A stretch of 64,000 nucleotides of DNA from Clostridia bacterium (GCA_017473085.1 JAFUNF010000006.1:186001-250000); one strand, 5' to 3'; shown: positions 25,684 through 33,922, counted from the first letter of the stretch. Program-made: numbers and translations. The notes: a model not told the origin generated them from the sequence alone.

Positions 25684-26697
25684 TTATTTCCCCTTTTTAA
25701 TCGAATTTCTCTTATTTTTATCAAATTCCGCTTTTTCGTATTTGTCGTAAGCTACTATAATTTTTTGCACTAACTTATGTCTAACTACGTCCTTATCTGT
25801 AAAATTGTGAATAGCTATATCATTGATATTCTGAAGGATTTTAACCGCTCTTGCAAGTCCGCTTTGCTTTCCGTCTGGCAAATCAGTTTGTGATAAATCT
25901 CCAGTTACAACCACTTTAGAATTAAAGCCAAGTCTCGTTAGAAACATTTTCATTTGTTCAGCTGTGGTATTTTGAGCTTCATCTAAAATAATGAAAGAAT
26001 CATCTAATGTTCTTCCTCTCATGTAAGCCAATGGCGCAATTTCAATAATTTGCTTTTCCATATACTTAGAGCAGGTTTCAAATCCGAGCATTTCATATAA
26101 TGCATCATATAGTGGTCTTAGGTAAGGGTCAATTTTGCTTTGCAAGTCGCCTGGTAAAAAACCAAGTCTTTCTCCCGCTTCGACAGCAGGTCTTGTAAGT
26201 ATGATTCTGTTAACGTCTTTATTCCTCAAGGCTTTAACAGCCATTGCAACGGCTAAAAATGTTTTACCGGTACCTGCAGGACCGATTCCCAAAGTAATAG
26301 TATTAGTTTTTATTGCATTGATGTATTTTTGCTGTCCTAAGGTTTTTGCTTTGATAGGCTTACCGCTTGCACTAACACAAAAGCAATCAGAATCTAATTC
26401 ATTTAGTTCTTTGGTTTTACCATCATTAACCATAGATATGACATAATTAACAGTTTGATCGTTTATTACGCTGTTCATGTCAGCCATTTTTTTCAAATAT
26501 TGTAATACCTCATAAGCTAACTGAACATTATCAGTATCTCCATCGATGATAATAGCATCACCAAGCTCGTTGTTTAGTGGTCTATTTACGATTCTTACAG
26601 AAAAAGCACTTTCGATTGCATTTACATTAGAATCACATGGACCAAATATTAGACTGGTTGACGAAGGTGATGAGGTATAAATAATCTTTTCGGGCAT
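25684..26697 (-). CDS. phoH: PhoH-family ATPase
   Basis: 337 residues. N-terminal KH-like stretch, then the RecA-like/helicase-type ATPase: GPAGTGKTFLAVAMAV (Walker A), RPAVEAGERLGFLPGDL and FIILDEAQNTTAEQMKMFLTRLG (Walker B), all signature PhoH. Probably an RNA-linked ATPase working with YbeY, which is encoded one base downstream; the name reflects phosphate regulation in E. coli only. Confidence 0.96.
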   Translation of the reverse strand: MPEKIIYTSSPSSTSLIFGPCDSNVNAIESAFSVRIVNRPLNNELGDAIIIDGDTDNVQLAYEVLQYLKKMADMNSVINDQTVNYVISMVNDGKTKELNELDSDCFCVSASGKPIKAKTLGQQKYINAIKTNTITLGIGPAGTGKTFLAVAMAVKALRNKDVNRIILTRPAVEAGERLGFLPGDLQSKIDPYLRPLYDALYEMLGFETCSKYMEKQIIEIAPLAYMRGRTLDDSFIILDEAQNTTAEQMKMFLTRLGFNSKVVVTGDLSQTDLPDGKQSGLARAVKILQNINDIAIHNFTDKDVVRHKLVQKIIVAYDKYEKAEFDKNKRNSIKKGK

Positions 26698-26706
26698 AGC
26701 TTCTCC

Positions 26707-27864
26707 TCAATTAATATAAAATTCCTGTTTTTTCGCAATATTTTCGATGCAATATAAATCGCATATAATTTTAATTCCCGTTTCGTTGTATTCAACAGAT
26801 ACTTCCTTTGATACAAGCTCTGCGTCAGATAATGCTAAATCGAGTTTTTTTCTTAACTCAATAAAAGCCAAATCTACAGCCTGTTCCTTTGTAAACGTAT
26901 TTTCTATCAATTCGTATTCGTAAAGCTTTGTTTGTGTCAAAAAAATTGGTAAATTATCAATGTTAAATAGCTTTAAATTCTTCTTTATTTCTATTTTATC
27001 ACAATTCTGTGTGTTTTTGTTATGTTTTATAAAAAAATTTATATTATTTCCTAATATATTTATTGCCTTTTGTTGAACATCTACGGACACATATTTTTTC
27101 GTCGTTTGCACATAACTCGTTTCGACAACAATTTCTGTATGTGTGTACGCATTAACAACACCATTAGCTTTACAATAAAGAACCCCCTGAGCTTGGGAGT
27201 CAATAATTCCTGATATTAACAAGTCTCCTTTTTTAACTATGTCTCCAATCTTTACTACTTTTTCTCCTTCAATTAATTTTATTGAACATATTTGCCCTTC
27301 TTTGTTAGCAACAACATTGCCATATTTTTCTTCGTGCTTTATTTCCTCATTTTTCGTTTCTTTTATGTTAACGTTTGCAATATTTCCATCTATGTTAACC
27401 GATATCCAGGCAATTTTATTTGAATTTAATAATATTTTGTTATGTAATGAATCATAATTTATCGATGAAATACTTGTACCAACTGCCAATCCATTTTGAG
27501 ATAATTCTTCCAAAACTTCCTCCTTTGACATTTTTTCTTCTCCATACACATTTATTTGCCAAACGAATTTTGAGGAAATTAATAAAGTAAAAATTAAAAA
27601 TATTCCACCAAACAACAATCCTTTACGTTTAAAAATCAAAAATAACAATTCATTGACTCCATACTTTTTGGATATGGTGTATCTTAATTGAAGTGATTTA
27701 AGTACGAAATCAAATTTTTTGAAATACCGTTCTTTAATAGTTAAAATTACATTATTCCCTTTAAATTCGACAGATTCGTATGTTAATTCATTTTTCAAAA
27801 TCTCTGTAAATAATGTTGCCTTACTCTTGGTCTCAATCGAAATTTTTATTTTAGAAAACAACAC
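26707..27864 (-). CDS. yqfD: Sporulation protein YqfD
   Basis: 385 residues with one transmembrane segment near residue 90 (GGIFLIFTLLISS), preceded by a short cytoplasmic domain and followed by a large outer domain. GTSISSINYDSLHNKILLNSNKIAWISVNIDG and the EGQICSIKLIEGEKVVKIGDIVKKGDLLISG region match YqfD. In Bacillus it is made in the mother cell under sigma-E and is needed for efficient sporulation. The start is GTG 27864 (the next codon is TTG), four bases after the yqfC stop. Confidence 0.9.
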   Translation of the reverse strand: MLFSKIKISIETKSKATLFTEILKNELTYESVEFKGNNVILTIKERYFKKFDFVLKSLQLRYTISKKYGVNELLFLIFKRKGLLFGGIFLIFTLLISSKFVWQINVYGEEKMSKEEVLEELSQNGLAVGTSISSINYDSLHNKILLNSNKIAWISVNIDGNIANVNIKETKNEEIKHEEKYGNVVANKEGQICSIKLIEGEKVVKIGDIVKKGDLLISGIIDSQAQGVLYCKANGVVNAYTHTEIVVETSYVQTTKKYVSVDVQQKAINILGNNINFFIKHNKNTQNCDKIEIKKNLKLFNIDNLPIFLTQTKLYEYELIENTFTKEQAVDLAFIELRKKLDLALSDAELVSKEVSVEYNETGIKIICDLYCIENIAKKQEFYIN

Positions 27865-27868
27865 AATA

Positions 27869-28141
27869 TCACACTCTTTCTATTTCGTATCGAAATATTT
27901 CTCCACGAATGCATATTCTACCTTGAGAAAAGGTTAGCATAGTTAATTCCTTCCCAAAAACACAAATCAAATACTTTTTACATCGTAAAATAACTTCGGT
28001 AGTTTCGTATTTTTTTATACCAATACATCCCTCAAGATTCAAAACATAATTGCCAATCATTTGTACATTGGGTGTATCAAAAACACCATCAACTGGAAGC
28101 TCTAATTTATCATTTAAAAACTGAAAAAAACAATTTTTCAT
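27869..28141 (-). CDS. yqfC: Sporulation protein YqfC
   Basis: 90-residue protein with DTPNVQMIGNYVLNLEGCIGI and FSQGRICIRGEIFRYEIERV, matching the YabP/YqfC family, whose members act in the mother cell during sporulation. GGGAGGAA lies about four bases before ATG 28141. Forms the head of the string yqfC-yqfD-phoH-ybeY-era-recO-mutS2, found in this order in many clostridia. Confidence 0.93.
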   Translation of the reverse strand: MKNCFFQFLNDKLELPVDGVFDTPNVQMIGNYVLNLEGCIGIKKYETTEVILRCKKYLICVFGKELTMLTFSQGRICIRGEIFRYEIERV

Positions 28142-28212
28142 GTATTCCTCCCATTTCTTTTTACTTAATTTTATGTTCCTATCTTAATATAGATTACAAC
28201 AATATTAAATTG

Positions 28213-28243
28213 TGTATATTTTACATTTGTCTAAATCTGTCAA
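28213..28243 (-). promoter_or_regulatory. Possible minus-strand promoter with embedded palindrome, upstream of yqfC
   Basis: Minus strand TTGACA (28243-28238) and TATACA (28218-28213) with a rather long 19-bp spacer. The spacer holds, on the plus strand, TTTTACA-TT-TGTCTAA (28219-28234), nearly the same palindrome as in the blaI-like promoter (34471-34486). Probably drives the yqfC operon outside of sporulation; the -10 box is uncertain. Confidence 0.45.
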
Positions 28244-28304
28244 CCCAATAAAATCAGACTGTTTAACCTTTTTTATCGAAATATATTTTTAAACAAAATT
28301 TTTA

Positions 28305-28322
28305 ATTAGACATTTGTCTAAT
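28305..28322. promoter_or_regulatory. Perfect palindrome ATTAGACA-TT-TGTCTAAT, putative BlaI-type operator
   Basis: An 8-2-8 inverted repeat between the divergent yqfC and mgtE transcripts. It shares ACANNTGTCTAA with two other sites in the window, one of them inside the promoter of the BlaI/MecI-family gene. Confidence 0.55.
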
Positions 28323-28374
28323 ATAACAAATTGTACTCTATTATTTTTAATTTTAATCTATTTTAATTTTTTTG

Positions 28375-28403
28375 TTGCAATTTTGTAAATATAGCATTAT
28401 AAT
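28375..28403 (+). promoter_or_regulatory. Promoter of the mgtE leader and mgtE
   Basis: TTGCAA (28375-28380), 17-bp spacer, TATAAT (28398-28403). Transcription from about 28410 gives a roughly 140-base leader before mgtE. Confidence 0.7.
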
Positions 28404-28435
28404 AATATAAGAATAATTTAAAGGAGGCAAAAATA

Positions 28436-28510
28436 ATGGACACGAGTTCAAGTACCAAACCACGAGGGTGTAATATCTTTAGCTCGTGCAATTTATTGCG
28501 AGCTCTTTAA
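28436..28510 (+). CDS. Putative 24-residue leader peptide upstream of mgtE
   Basis: A short frame starting at ATG 28436 with an excellent ribosome site (AAAGGAGG, seven bases upstream) inside the mgtE leader. The peptide begins MDTSSSTKPRGCN and ends CNLLRAL, with no resemblance to a structural protein. Its coding bases contain two copies of CACGAG (28441-28446, 28461-28466), one CTCGTG (28483-28488) and GCTC/GAGC arms (28482-28503), giving mutually exclusive hairpins. This is the layout of a leader peptide whose translation decides RNA folding. Function is inference; no classical M-box magnesium riboswitch is visible. Confidence 0.5.
   Translation: MDTSSSTKPRGCNIFSSCNLLRAL
28441..28503 (+). 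promoter_or_regulatory. Alternative hairpins in the mgtE leader
   Basis: Either CACGAG pairs with CTCGTG (28483-28488), or GCTC..GCAA pairs with TTGC..GAGC (28482-28503, loop TTTA, two-base bulge). The two folds share bases 28482-28488 and exclude each other. The second hairpin is followed by TCTTTAAAAAAAG, which is not a proper T tract, so control could be on translation or RNA stability. Confidence 0.4.
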
Positions 28511-28552
28511 AAAAAGATTATTCCCTCTTATCAAATGAATAGGAGGTCAAAA

Positions 28553-29953
28553 ATGGAAAACATCAAAGAATTAATTGATACAATTTCAGAATTACTTGAA
28601 GAACACAACTATAAAGAAATTAGAAGCACTCTAAAGGATTTAGAACCTGCTGATTTATCTTTAGTTTTGGAGAGCTCTCCGAAAAAACTGGCTACTCTTT
28701 TCCGTCTTCTCCCTAAGGACCTTGCAGCTGAGTGCTTTGTAGAGATGGAAAGCGAAAACCAAGAGGTGCTTCTCTCCTCGCTTACTGACAACGAGCTGAA
28801 ATTAGTGATGGAAGAATTATATATTGACGATACGGTTGACATTATAGAAGAAATGCCCGCTAACGTAGTAAAAAGAATTCTTTCAAACTCTGATGCCGAA
28901 ACGAGAAAAACAATTAATGAAATATTAAATTATCCTGAGGATTCCGCTGGAAGTATCATGACTACTGAATATGTAAGTCTTGATGAAGATATTACAGTAG
29001 CTGATGCTTTAAAAAGGATTCGACGTACTGGTGTAGATAAAGAAACCATATACACATGCTATGTTACCAAGCCTGACAGAACTTTATTAGGGTATGTAAC
29101 AGCAAAACAATTATTATTAGCTGATGAAGATACTGTAATTTCAGATATTATGGACACAAACATAATATTCGCTATAACAAATGTTGATAAGGAAATTGTA
29201 GCTTTAGAAATGAGCAAATACGACCTGTTAGCATTGCCCATAGTTGACAAAGAAAATCGTCTTGTTGGTATCGTTACTGTCGATGATGCTATTGACGTTA
29301 TGGAAGAAGAAGCTACCGAGGATATCGAAAAGATGGCTGCTATCACTCCATCCGATAAGCCTTATTTACTTACCTCGGTATTTACAATATGGAAAAACAG
29401 AATTCCTTGGCTGATCATTTTAATGTTATCTGCCACTTTTACAAGTACAATCATCTCTTCATTTGAGGAAAAGCTTGTCGCTTGTTTGGTTTTAAATGCG
29501 TTTATTCCAATGATAATGGGTTCTGGAGGAAATGCTGGAGGACAAACTTCAGTAACTATAATTCGTGGTTTAGCCATCGATGAAATTAAACTTGGGGACA
29601 TATTTAAAATACTGTTTAAAGAGTTGAGAGTTTCTATTCTATGTGGTGCAACTTTAAGTATTACTACTTTTGCAAAAATCATCTTAATCGATCATTATTT
29701 GCTCAAGATTTTTGTAGATGATAGTGGTGCAATATTAAATTTAGATAGTGTAATTCCGATTGCACTTGCTATTTCTCTTACGGTGTTGCTAACCATAATT
29801 TCTTCTAAGCTTGTCGGTTGTCTATTGCCTATTCTTGCTAAAAGAATAAAGTTAGACCCAGCTGTTATGGCAAGCCCACTTATTACAACTATTGTTGATG
29901 TTTTATCATTACTAATTTACTTCGGTATAGCTTCAGCATTTATGTTAATATAA
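28553..29953 (+). CDS. mgtE: Magnesium transporter MgtE
   Basis: Homodimeric Mg2+ channel gated by cytoplasmic magnesium. 466 residues: N-terminal superhelical domain (DLEPADLSLVLES, LLPKDLAAECFVEM), two CBS domains (about residues 135-255; MTTEYVSLDEDITVADAL, YDLLALPIVDKENRLVGIVTVDD), a connecting helix, and five transmembrane segments with the pore motif MIMGSGGNAGGQTS. ATG 28553 has AGGAGG six bases upstream; an ATG 18 bases earlier lacks one. A leader peptide and alternative hairpins precede it and a terminator follows. Confidence 0.96.
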   Translation: MENIKELIDTISELLEEHNYKEIRSTLKDLEPADLSLVLESSPKKLATLFRLLPKDLAAECFVEMESENQEVLLSSLTDNELKLVMEELYIDDTVDIIEEMPANVVKRILSNSDAETRKTINEILNYPEDSAGSIMTTEYVSLDEDITVADALKRIRRTGVDKETIYTCYVTKPDRTLLGYVTAKQLLLADEDTVISDIMDTNIIFAITNVDKEIVALEMSKYDLLALPIVDKENRLVGIVTVDDAIDVMEEEATEDIEKMAAITPSDKPYLLTSVFTIWKNRIPWLIILMLSATFTSTIISSFEEKLVACLVLNAFIPMIMGSGGNAGGQTSVTIIRGLAIDEIKLGDIFKILFKELRVSILCGATLSITTFAKIILIDHYLLKIFVDDSGAILNLDSVIPIALAISLTVLLTIISSKLVGCLLPILAKRIKLDPAVMASPLITTIVDVLSLLIYFGIASAFMLI

Positions 29954-29957
29954 TTTT

Positions 29958-29986
29958 AAAGGGACCATTGCAAAATGGTCCTTTTT
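29958..29986 (+). terminator. Terminator of mgtE
   Basis: AAAGGGACCATT, loop GCAA, AATGGTCCTTTTT: a stable hairpin with T run. Confidence 0.85.
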
Positions 29987-30031
29987 GCATAATATGAATA
30001 GTAGCACAAGCCAAAAAGGAGGTGCTATTAA

Positions 30032-30250
30032 ATGTGTGTAGCTACATTCAGGTCTATGACACAAGCTATGAAAGCAAAAAATTATATAGACCAGCTATAT
30101 ATTTCCAGTAAAATTAAAAGCATAGATTCTAAAATGACAAAAAAGGGTTGTGCCTACGGAATAGAATTTAACTGCATAAATTTGAGCATTATTACAGATT
30201 GTTTTTATAAAAATAAATTCAAATACAAAAATATTTTTAAAGTAGAATGA
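30032..30250 (+). CDS. DUF3343 protein, putative Se/S carrier-like
   Basis: 72 residues. The N-terminal part MCVATFRSMTQAMKAKNYI and the segment KKGCAYGIEF with a conserved cysteine before a hydrophobic strand match DUF3343, a small family often encoded beside selenium or sulfur metabolism genes. GGAGGTG is seven bases before ATG. Its stop overlaps the start of the next gene, a class V aminotransferase of the cysteine desulfurase type, by four bases. The pair suggests that the small protein accepts or passes on persulfide sulfur (or selenium) made by the desulfurase; this is inference. Confidence 0.8.
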   Translation: MCVATFRSMTQAMKAKNYIDQLYISSKIKSIDSKMTKKGCAYGIEFNCINLSIITDCFYKNKFKYKNIFKVE

Positions 30251-31398
30251 TATATTTAGATAATACTGCCACCACTTATCCAAAGCCCAGCTGTGTACCA
30301 GAGGAGGTAAGTAAATGTATAAGGAATTATTGTGGAAATCCCGGACGTGGGGCACATGTTTTATCGCTAGCCAGTTCAGAAGTTATATATAAAACCAGGT
30401 GTTTGCTTGCAGAAATGTTTAATTGCGAAAGTGAAAACGTTGTATTCACTTATAACACAACATACGCAATTAACTTAGCGATTAAGTCTTTGTTAATACC
30501 AAAATCGCATATTATCATTAGTGACATTGAGCACAATTCAGTTCTACGCCCCGTTTTTGAATTATCAAATCGTGATTTATGTAGTTTTAGTATTTTTAGC
30601 ACTAAAGGAACAGATGAAGATATTATTCATAGTTTGTTAGAAACAATACAAGACGACACAAAAATGATAATTTGTACTCATTTATCAAATGTAGGCTGTC
30701 GAAGACTTCCTTTGAAGCAAATTGGTGCTCTATGCAAAACAAAAAATATTAAATTTGTTGTAGATGGTGCACAAAGTGCCGGTGTGTATGATATAGATAT
30801 TAAAGAAATGAACATTTCCGCCTTGTGTATTCCAGGACACAAGGGGTTGTATGGACCTCAGGGCATTGGTGCAATTTTATTTGATGACAACGAGATAGTA
30901 AATAGTGTCATTGAAGGAGGCACTGGCATCTTATCCAAAGAGATAAATATGCCCAAATTTTTGCCAGAGGCTTTGGAGGCAGGTACTTTATCAACTCCTT
31001 GTATTGCAGGCCTTTTTGCGTCTTTGAATTGGCTAAAAAGCATTAATATATCTCGCATTAGGCAACATGAAGAAGACTTATACATGTATTTACTCAACGA
31101 ACTACAAAAAAAGAACTTTATAACGATTTATAAAATGAATGAATATCCAGGAAATACTTTGATGTTTAATATTAACGGTTTAGATAGCTCTTATACTGCT
31201 ACTTTACTGAATAATCATGAAATTTGTGTAAGAAGTGGGTACCATTGTTCTCCCCTAGCACATAACATTTTAAACACGCCAGATGGAGGTGCCGTACGAG
31301 TCGGCTTCAGTGTGTTTAATACTAAGCGAGATGTCGATTCACTTTGCATAGCTTTGGATAAAATTTATTTTCAACAAAAAAATAACAAGCACGATTAA
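30247..31398 (+). CDS. Cysteine desulfurase family aminotransferase (class V, CsdA/SufS-like)
   Basis: PLP enzyme of 383 residues that probably removes sulfur from cysteine as an enzyme-bound persulfide. Seen are the N-terminus IYLDNTATTYPKP, SDIEHNSVLRP, VDGAQSAGVYDID (PLP aspartate), the Schiff-base lysine in IPGHKGLYGPQGIGAI, and the catalytic cysteine in CVRSGYHCSPLAH. It overlaps the DUF3343 gene by four bases. Its last codons lie inside a terminator hairpin shared with the convergent VanZ-like gene, overlapping that gene's stop by four bases. No iscU or mnmA lies nearby. Confidence 0.92.
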   Translation: MIYLDNTATTYPKPSCVPEEVSKCIRNYCGNPGRGAHVLSLASSEVIYKTRCLLAEMFNCESENVVFTYNTTYAINLAIKSLLIPKSHIIISDIEHNSVLRPVFELSNRDLCSFSIFSTKGTDEDIIHSLLETIQDDTKMIICTHLSNVGCRRLPLKQIGALCKTKNIKFVVDGAQSAGVYDIDIKEMNISALCIPGHKGLYGPQGIGAILFDDNEIVNSVIEGGTGILSKEINMPKFLPEALEAGTLSTPCIAGLFASLNWLKSINISRIRQHEEDLYMYLLNELQKKNFITIYKMNEYPGNTLMFNINGLDSSYTATLLNNHEICVRSGYHCSPLAHNILNTPDGGAVRVGFSVFNTKRDVDSLCIALDKIYFQQKNNKHD

Positions 31399-31419
31399 AT
31401 TCGTTGCTTGTTATTTTTT
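31377..31419. terminator. Bidirectional terminator inside the ends of two convergent genes
   Basis: AAAAAATAACAAGC (31377-31390) pairs perfectly with GCTTGTTATTTTTT (31406-31419). Both stop codons (desulfurase ending 31398, VanZ-like ending 31395) fall in the loop region. Confidence 0.85.
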
Positions 31420-31883
31420 AATTTATACACTATGAAAATCAACAAAAAGAATAAACATATGCCTACAAAAACCCCTGCGCTATCAATAAGAACATCAACC
31501 CACGATGGTGCTCTTCCATTTGAAATTTTTTGTATGAAATGTTCGTCAAAAATAGAATAACTAACTCCGATAGCTATGGGACAAAAATAGAAAATTTTAA
31601 GATTTCTCATTGAATATATTAAATAAAACAAATTCATAAGAGTAAATCCCAAGAGCATATAAACACCAAAATGTGCTATTTTTCTGATAGGAACCTGTGC
31701 TTGTGATACAAGCTCATCGGTTACATTTTCTTCTCCTAAAACTGTGTCTAATACGTCTCTAATTAAACCAGAACTTGTTTCGCTTGATTTTTCACTATTT
31801 TCTAATGAAAAGTTTATAATCATCAGCATGCAAGAGATTACTAAAAATACTGATAATATAAGGTGAAATATTTTAATTTTCAT
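31395..31883 (-). CDS. VanZ-like membrane protein
   Basis: 162 residues with about four transmembrane segments. Conserved features are RKIAHFGVYMLLGFTLMN in the second segment and the DEHFIQKISNGRAPSWVDVLIDSAG block, the core signature of the VanZ family. VanZ confers low-level teicoplanin resistance in enterococci, but most members are of unknown function. It begins within the end of rpe (11-base overlap). Confidence 0.9.
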   Translation of the reverse strand: MKIKIFHLILSVFLVISCMLMIINFSLENSEKSSETSSGLIRDVLDTVLGEENVTDELVSQAQVPIRKIAHFGVYMLLGFTLMNLFYLIYSMRNLKIFYFCPIAIGVSYSIFDEHFIQKISNGRAPSWVDVLIDSAGVFVGICLFFLLIFIVYKLKNNKQRI

Positions 31884-32526
31884 CTATTAAATCGCCAACC
31901 TTGATCTGCACAGGACTCTTAAAAAAAGCGGTACCTAACACAAATATATTAGCTCCAGCCTTTTCTACTATTTTTATCGTTGAATCATTAATTCCGCCAT
32001 CAACTTCAATATCGAAATTCAAGGAATGTTCCTTTTTATACTGGTCAAGAAATTCTACTTTTTTAGTCATATCGTCCATAAAGCTTTGTCCACCAAAACC
32101 AGGCTCGACCGTCATAATTAAAACCATATCTATATCGTTTAAGAATGGCACCAATGCTTCAACAGATGTATTAGGCTTTATAGATATTCCAACCTTTTTC
32201 CCTTGTGAATGAATTTTCCAAATAGCAGAATGTATTTTGGGTATTGAGAGAGCCTCAAAATGAAAGGTTACAATATCAGCACCAGAGCTAATGAAGTCAT
32301 CAATGTAGTTATCGGGATTAATTATCATTGCATGAACATCAAGCACCAAATTTGTGCAACCTCTAATCGCTTTAATAATGGGCATGCCAAAGCTTATGTT
32401 TGGCACGAAACAACCATCCATTACATCAATGTGTACATATTTAGCACCAGAATTTTCTATTTTTTTAATTTCATCTCCAAGCTTCAAAAAATCAGATGCA
32501 AGAATTGAAGGAGCAATAGTTTTCAT
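31873..32526 (-). CDS. rpe: Ribulose-phosphate 3-epimerase
   Basis: Interconverts ribulose 5-phosphate and xylulose 5-phosphate in the pentose phosphate pathway. 217-residue TIM barrel with APSILASDFLKLG, HIDVMDGCFVPNISFG, MTVEPGFGGQSFMD and EVDGGIND, all family signatures with the metal-binding His and Asp residues. ATG 32526 has GAGGT upstream. Confidence 0.97.
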   Translation of the reverse strand: MKTIAPSILASDFLKLGDEIKKIENSGAKYVHIDVMDGCFVPNISFGMPIIKAIRGCTNLVLDVHAMIINPDNYIDDFISSGADIVTFHFEALSIPKIHSAIWKIHSQGKKVGISIKPNTSVEALVPFLNDIDMVLIMTVEPGFGGQSFMDDMTKKVEFLDQYKKEHSLNFDIEVDGGINDSTIKIVEKAGANIFVLGTAFFKSPVQIKVGDLIDEN

Positions 32527-32588
32527 ATTTACCTCGCAAAAAGTGTCAAATTTTATATTTTTGTGTATAATATTATCAAGATAATAGC

Positions 32589-32662
32589 AAGCAAAGGTTA
32601 GAATGGAATTTTAAAAAAACTTAAGTGCATTTATTTTAATCTAACCTTGTTTGCTTTTTTAT
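32589..32662 (+). terminator. Inverted repeat with T run antisense to the ispF end
   Basis: AAGCAAAGGTTAGA (32589-32602) pairs with TCTAACCTTGTTTGCTT (32640-32656; three extra bases) around a 37-base loop, followed on the plus strand by TTTTTT. It has terminator polarity on the plus strand though both neighbouring genes are on the minus strand; a TATAAT at 32566-32571 lies just upstream. Confidence 0.35.
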
Positions 32663-33129
32663 TCAGAAATAAGGCAAACAGCATGTGCACTTATTCCCTC
32701 GCCTCTGCCTGTAAAGCCAAGATTCTCCTCAGTAGTTGCCTTTACATTTACTTGTTCAACAGAAATTTTAAGAGAATTTGCAATATTCACTTTCATCTTT
32801 TCAATGTGTGGATTCATTTTGGGAGCCTGTGCAATTATTGTGCAATCAATATTGTCTATGTTATATCCAGACTCAGCAAGTAAATCACCAACCATAGCCA
32901 ATAGCTCCATGCTATTAATTCCCTTATATTTGGGGTCGGTATCTGGAAAATGATATCCTATATCCCTCTTTCCACTTGCCCCCAATAATGCATCGCAAAT
33001 CGCATGTAAAAGCACATCGCCATCAGAGTGTGCAAGTAAGGTCTTTGAATATTGAATTTTTTCTCCACCGATTACAATGTAATCTCCATCTGTAAATCTA
33101 TGAACATCGTATCCGTGTCCAATTCTCAT
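32659..33129 (-). CDS. ispF: 2-C-methyl-D-erythritol 2,4-cyclodiphosphate synthase
   Basis: Fifth step of the non-mevalonate (MEP) isoprenoid pathway. 156 residues, standard size, with the zinc-binding [42 protein letters not shown] and CMP-binding [14 protein letters not shown]. 20 bases after ispD, forming an ispD-ispF pair; dxr and ispG lie elsewhere in the window. Confidence 0.97.
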   Translation of the reverse strand: MRIGHGYDVHRFTDGDYIVIGGEKIQYSKTLLAHSDGDVLLHAICDALLGASGKRDIGYHFPDTDPKYKGINSMELLAMVGDLLAESGYNIDNIDCTIIAQAPKMNPHIEKMKVNIANSLKISVEQVNVKATTEENLGFTGRGEGISAHAVCLISE

Positions 33130-33149
33130 ATTACACTCCTAAATTAATC

Positions 33150-33893
33150 TCAGTTATTTTTTCGTTGCTTTATTATTCCTTCGGCAATAAAAATATCATC
33201 TTTTACAGTAATTTTTATATTTTTCTTATCAGACTCTACTAACTTAACTTTACGTCCGTAAGCTTCAACAAGCATACAATCATCAGTTACAGCTATTCCA
33301 TTAGCCTTTGCATTTTCAATGCTTAATTTGTAAAGATTTTTTTCAAAAATTTGTGGTGTTTGAACATTCCACAAATTTTCTCTATTTAATGTTTTCGATA
33401 TGAAGCCTTCATTATCAGAAAGCTTAACAGTGTCGGTAGCCATAGTTGCAGCAGTTGCAGCAGAATATTTTTTTGCCGCATTATATACATCACAAATAAT
33501 TTCTTCTGTAACTAAGCATCTTGCTCCGTCGTGAATAGACACATATTTAGACTTATCTGAAATATGTTTAAAGCCCTTCATAGCGGATATTTGCCTTGTT
33601 TCTCCGCCTATTACAATGCATTCAACCTTGTCATATCCATTATTACATACTAAAGAATTATAAGAGGACGCATCCTCCTTTCTAACCACTAAAATTATCT
33701 CACGGACAAATTTGCATCTTTGAAATGCTTCAATAGTGTATTGAATAACTAACTTGCCATCAATATCAACAAGCTGTTTGCTTTCATTATTCGAAGAAAA
33801 TCTTGTGGAGTTTCCAGCACATAAAATTATAGCAGAAAGGTCACCGCTTCTTTGAGATTTAAAAAAGTTACCAATTCTTGAAAATATACCCAT
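33150..33893 (-). CDS. ispD: 2-C-methyl-D-erythritol 4-phosphate cytidylyltransferase
   Basis: Third step of the MEP pathway: joins CTP to methylerythritol phosphate. 247 residues with the nucleotide loop AIILCAGNSTRFSSN and SKQL, IHDGARCLV, TDTVKLS and TDDCMLVE. It carries about 17 extra N-terminal residues (MGIFSRIGNFFKSQRSG) compared with typical IspD, possibly an amphipathic tail. AAGGAGG precedes ATG 33893. Confidence 0.95.
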   Translation of the reverse strand: MGIFSRIGNFFKSQRSGDLSAIILCAGNSTRFSSNNESKQLVDIDGKLVIQYTIEAFQRCKFVREIILVVRKEDASSYNSLVCNNGYDKVECIVIGGETRQISAMKGFKHISDKSKYVSIHDGARCLVTEEIICDVYNAAKKYSAATAATMATDTVKLSDNEGFISKTLNRENLWNVQTPQIFEKNLYKLSIENAKANGIAVTDDCMLVEAYGRKVKLVESDKKNIKITVKDDIFIAEGIIKQRKNN

Positions 33894-33913
33894 AATAGCA
33901 TCCTCCTTGGTTT

Positions 33914-33922
33914 ATTATATCA
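33914..33922 (-). promoter_or_regulatory. Extended -10 promoter of ispD-ispF
   Basis: Minus strand TGATATAAT (TGnTATAAT) about 25 bases before the ispD start; no clear -35 box, as usual for extended -10 promoters. Confidence 0.5.

Noticed and set aside
25683..25724. Longer ybeY start overlapping phoH
   Set aside because: The extension has no ribosome site and the shorter start has AGGGG well placed; the N-terminus MRLTVDF also fits the family better.
28142..28200. Sigma-E promoter for yqfC
   Set aside because: Minus strand CATAAAAT resembles a sigma-E -10 box, but no -35 element stands at a proper distance, so I did not call it.
28404..28552. M-box (ykoK) magnesium riboswitch before mgtE
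   Set aside because: The leader is too short and lacks the conserved M-box core; only the leader peptide and simple stems are present.
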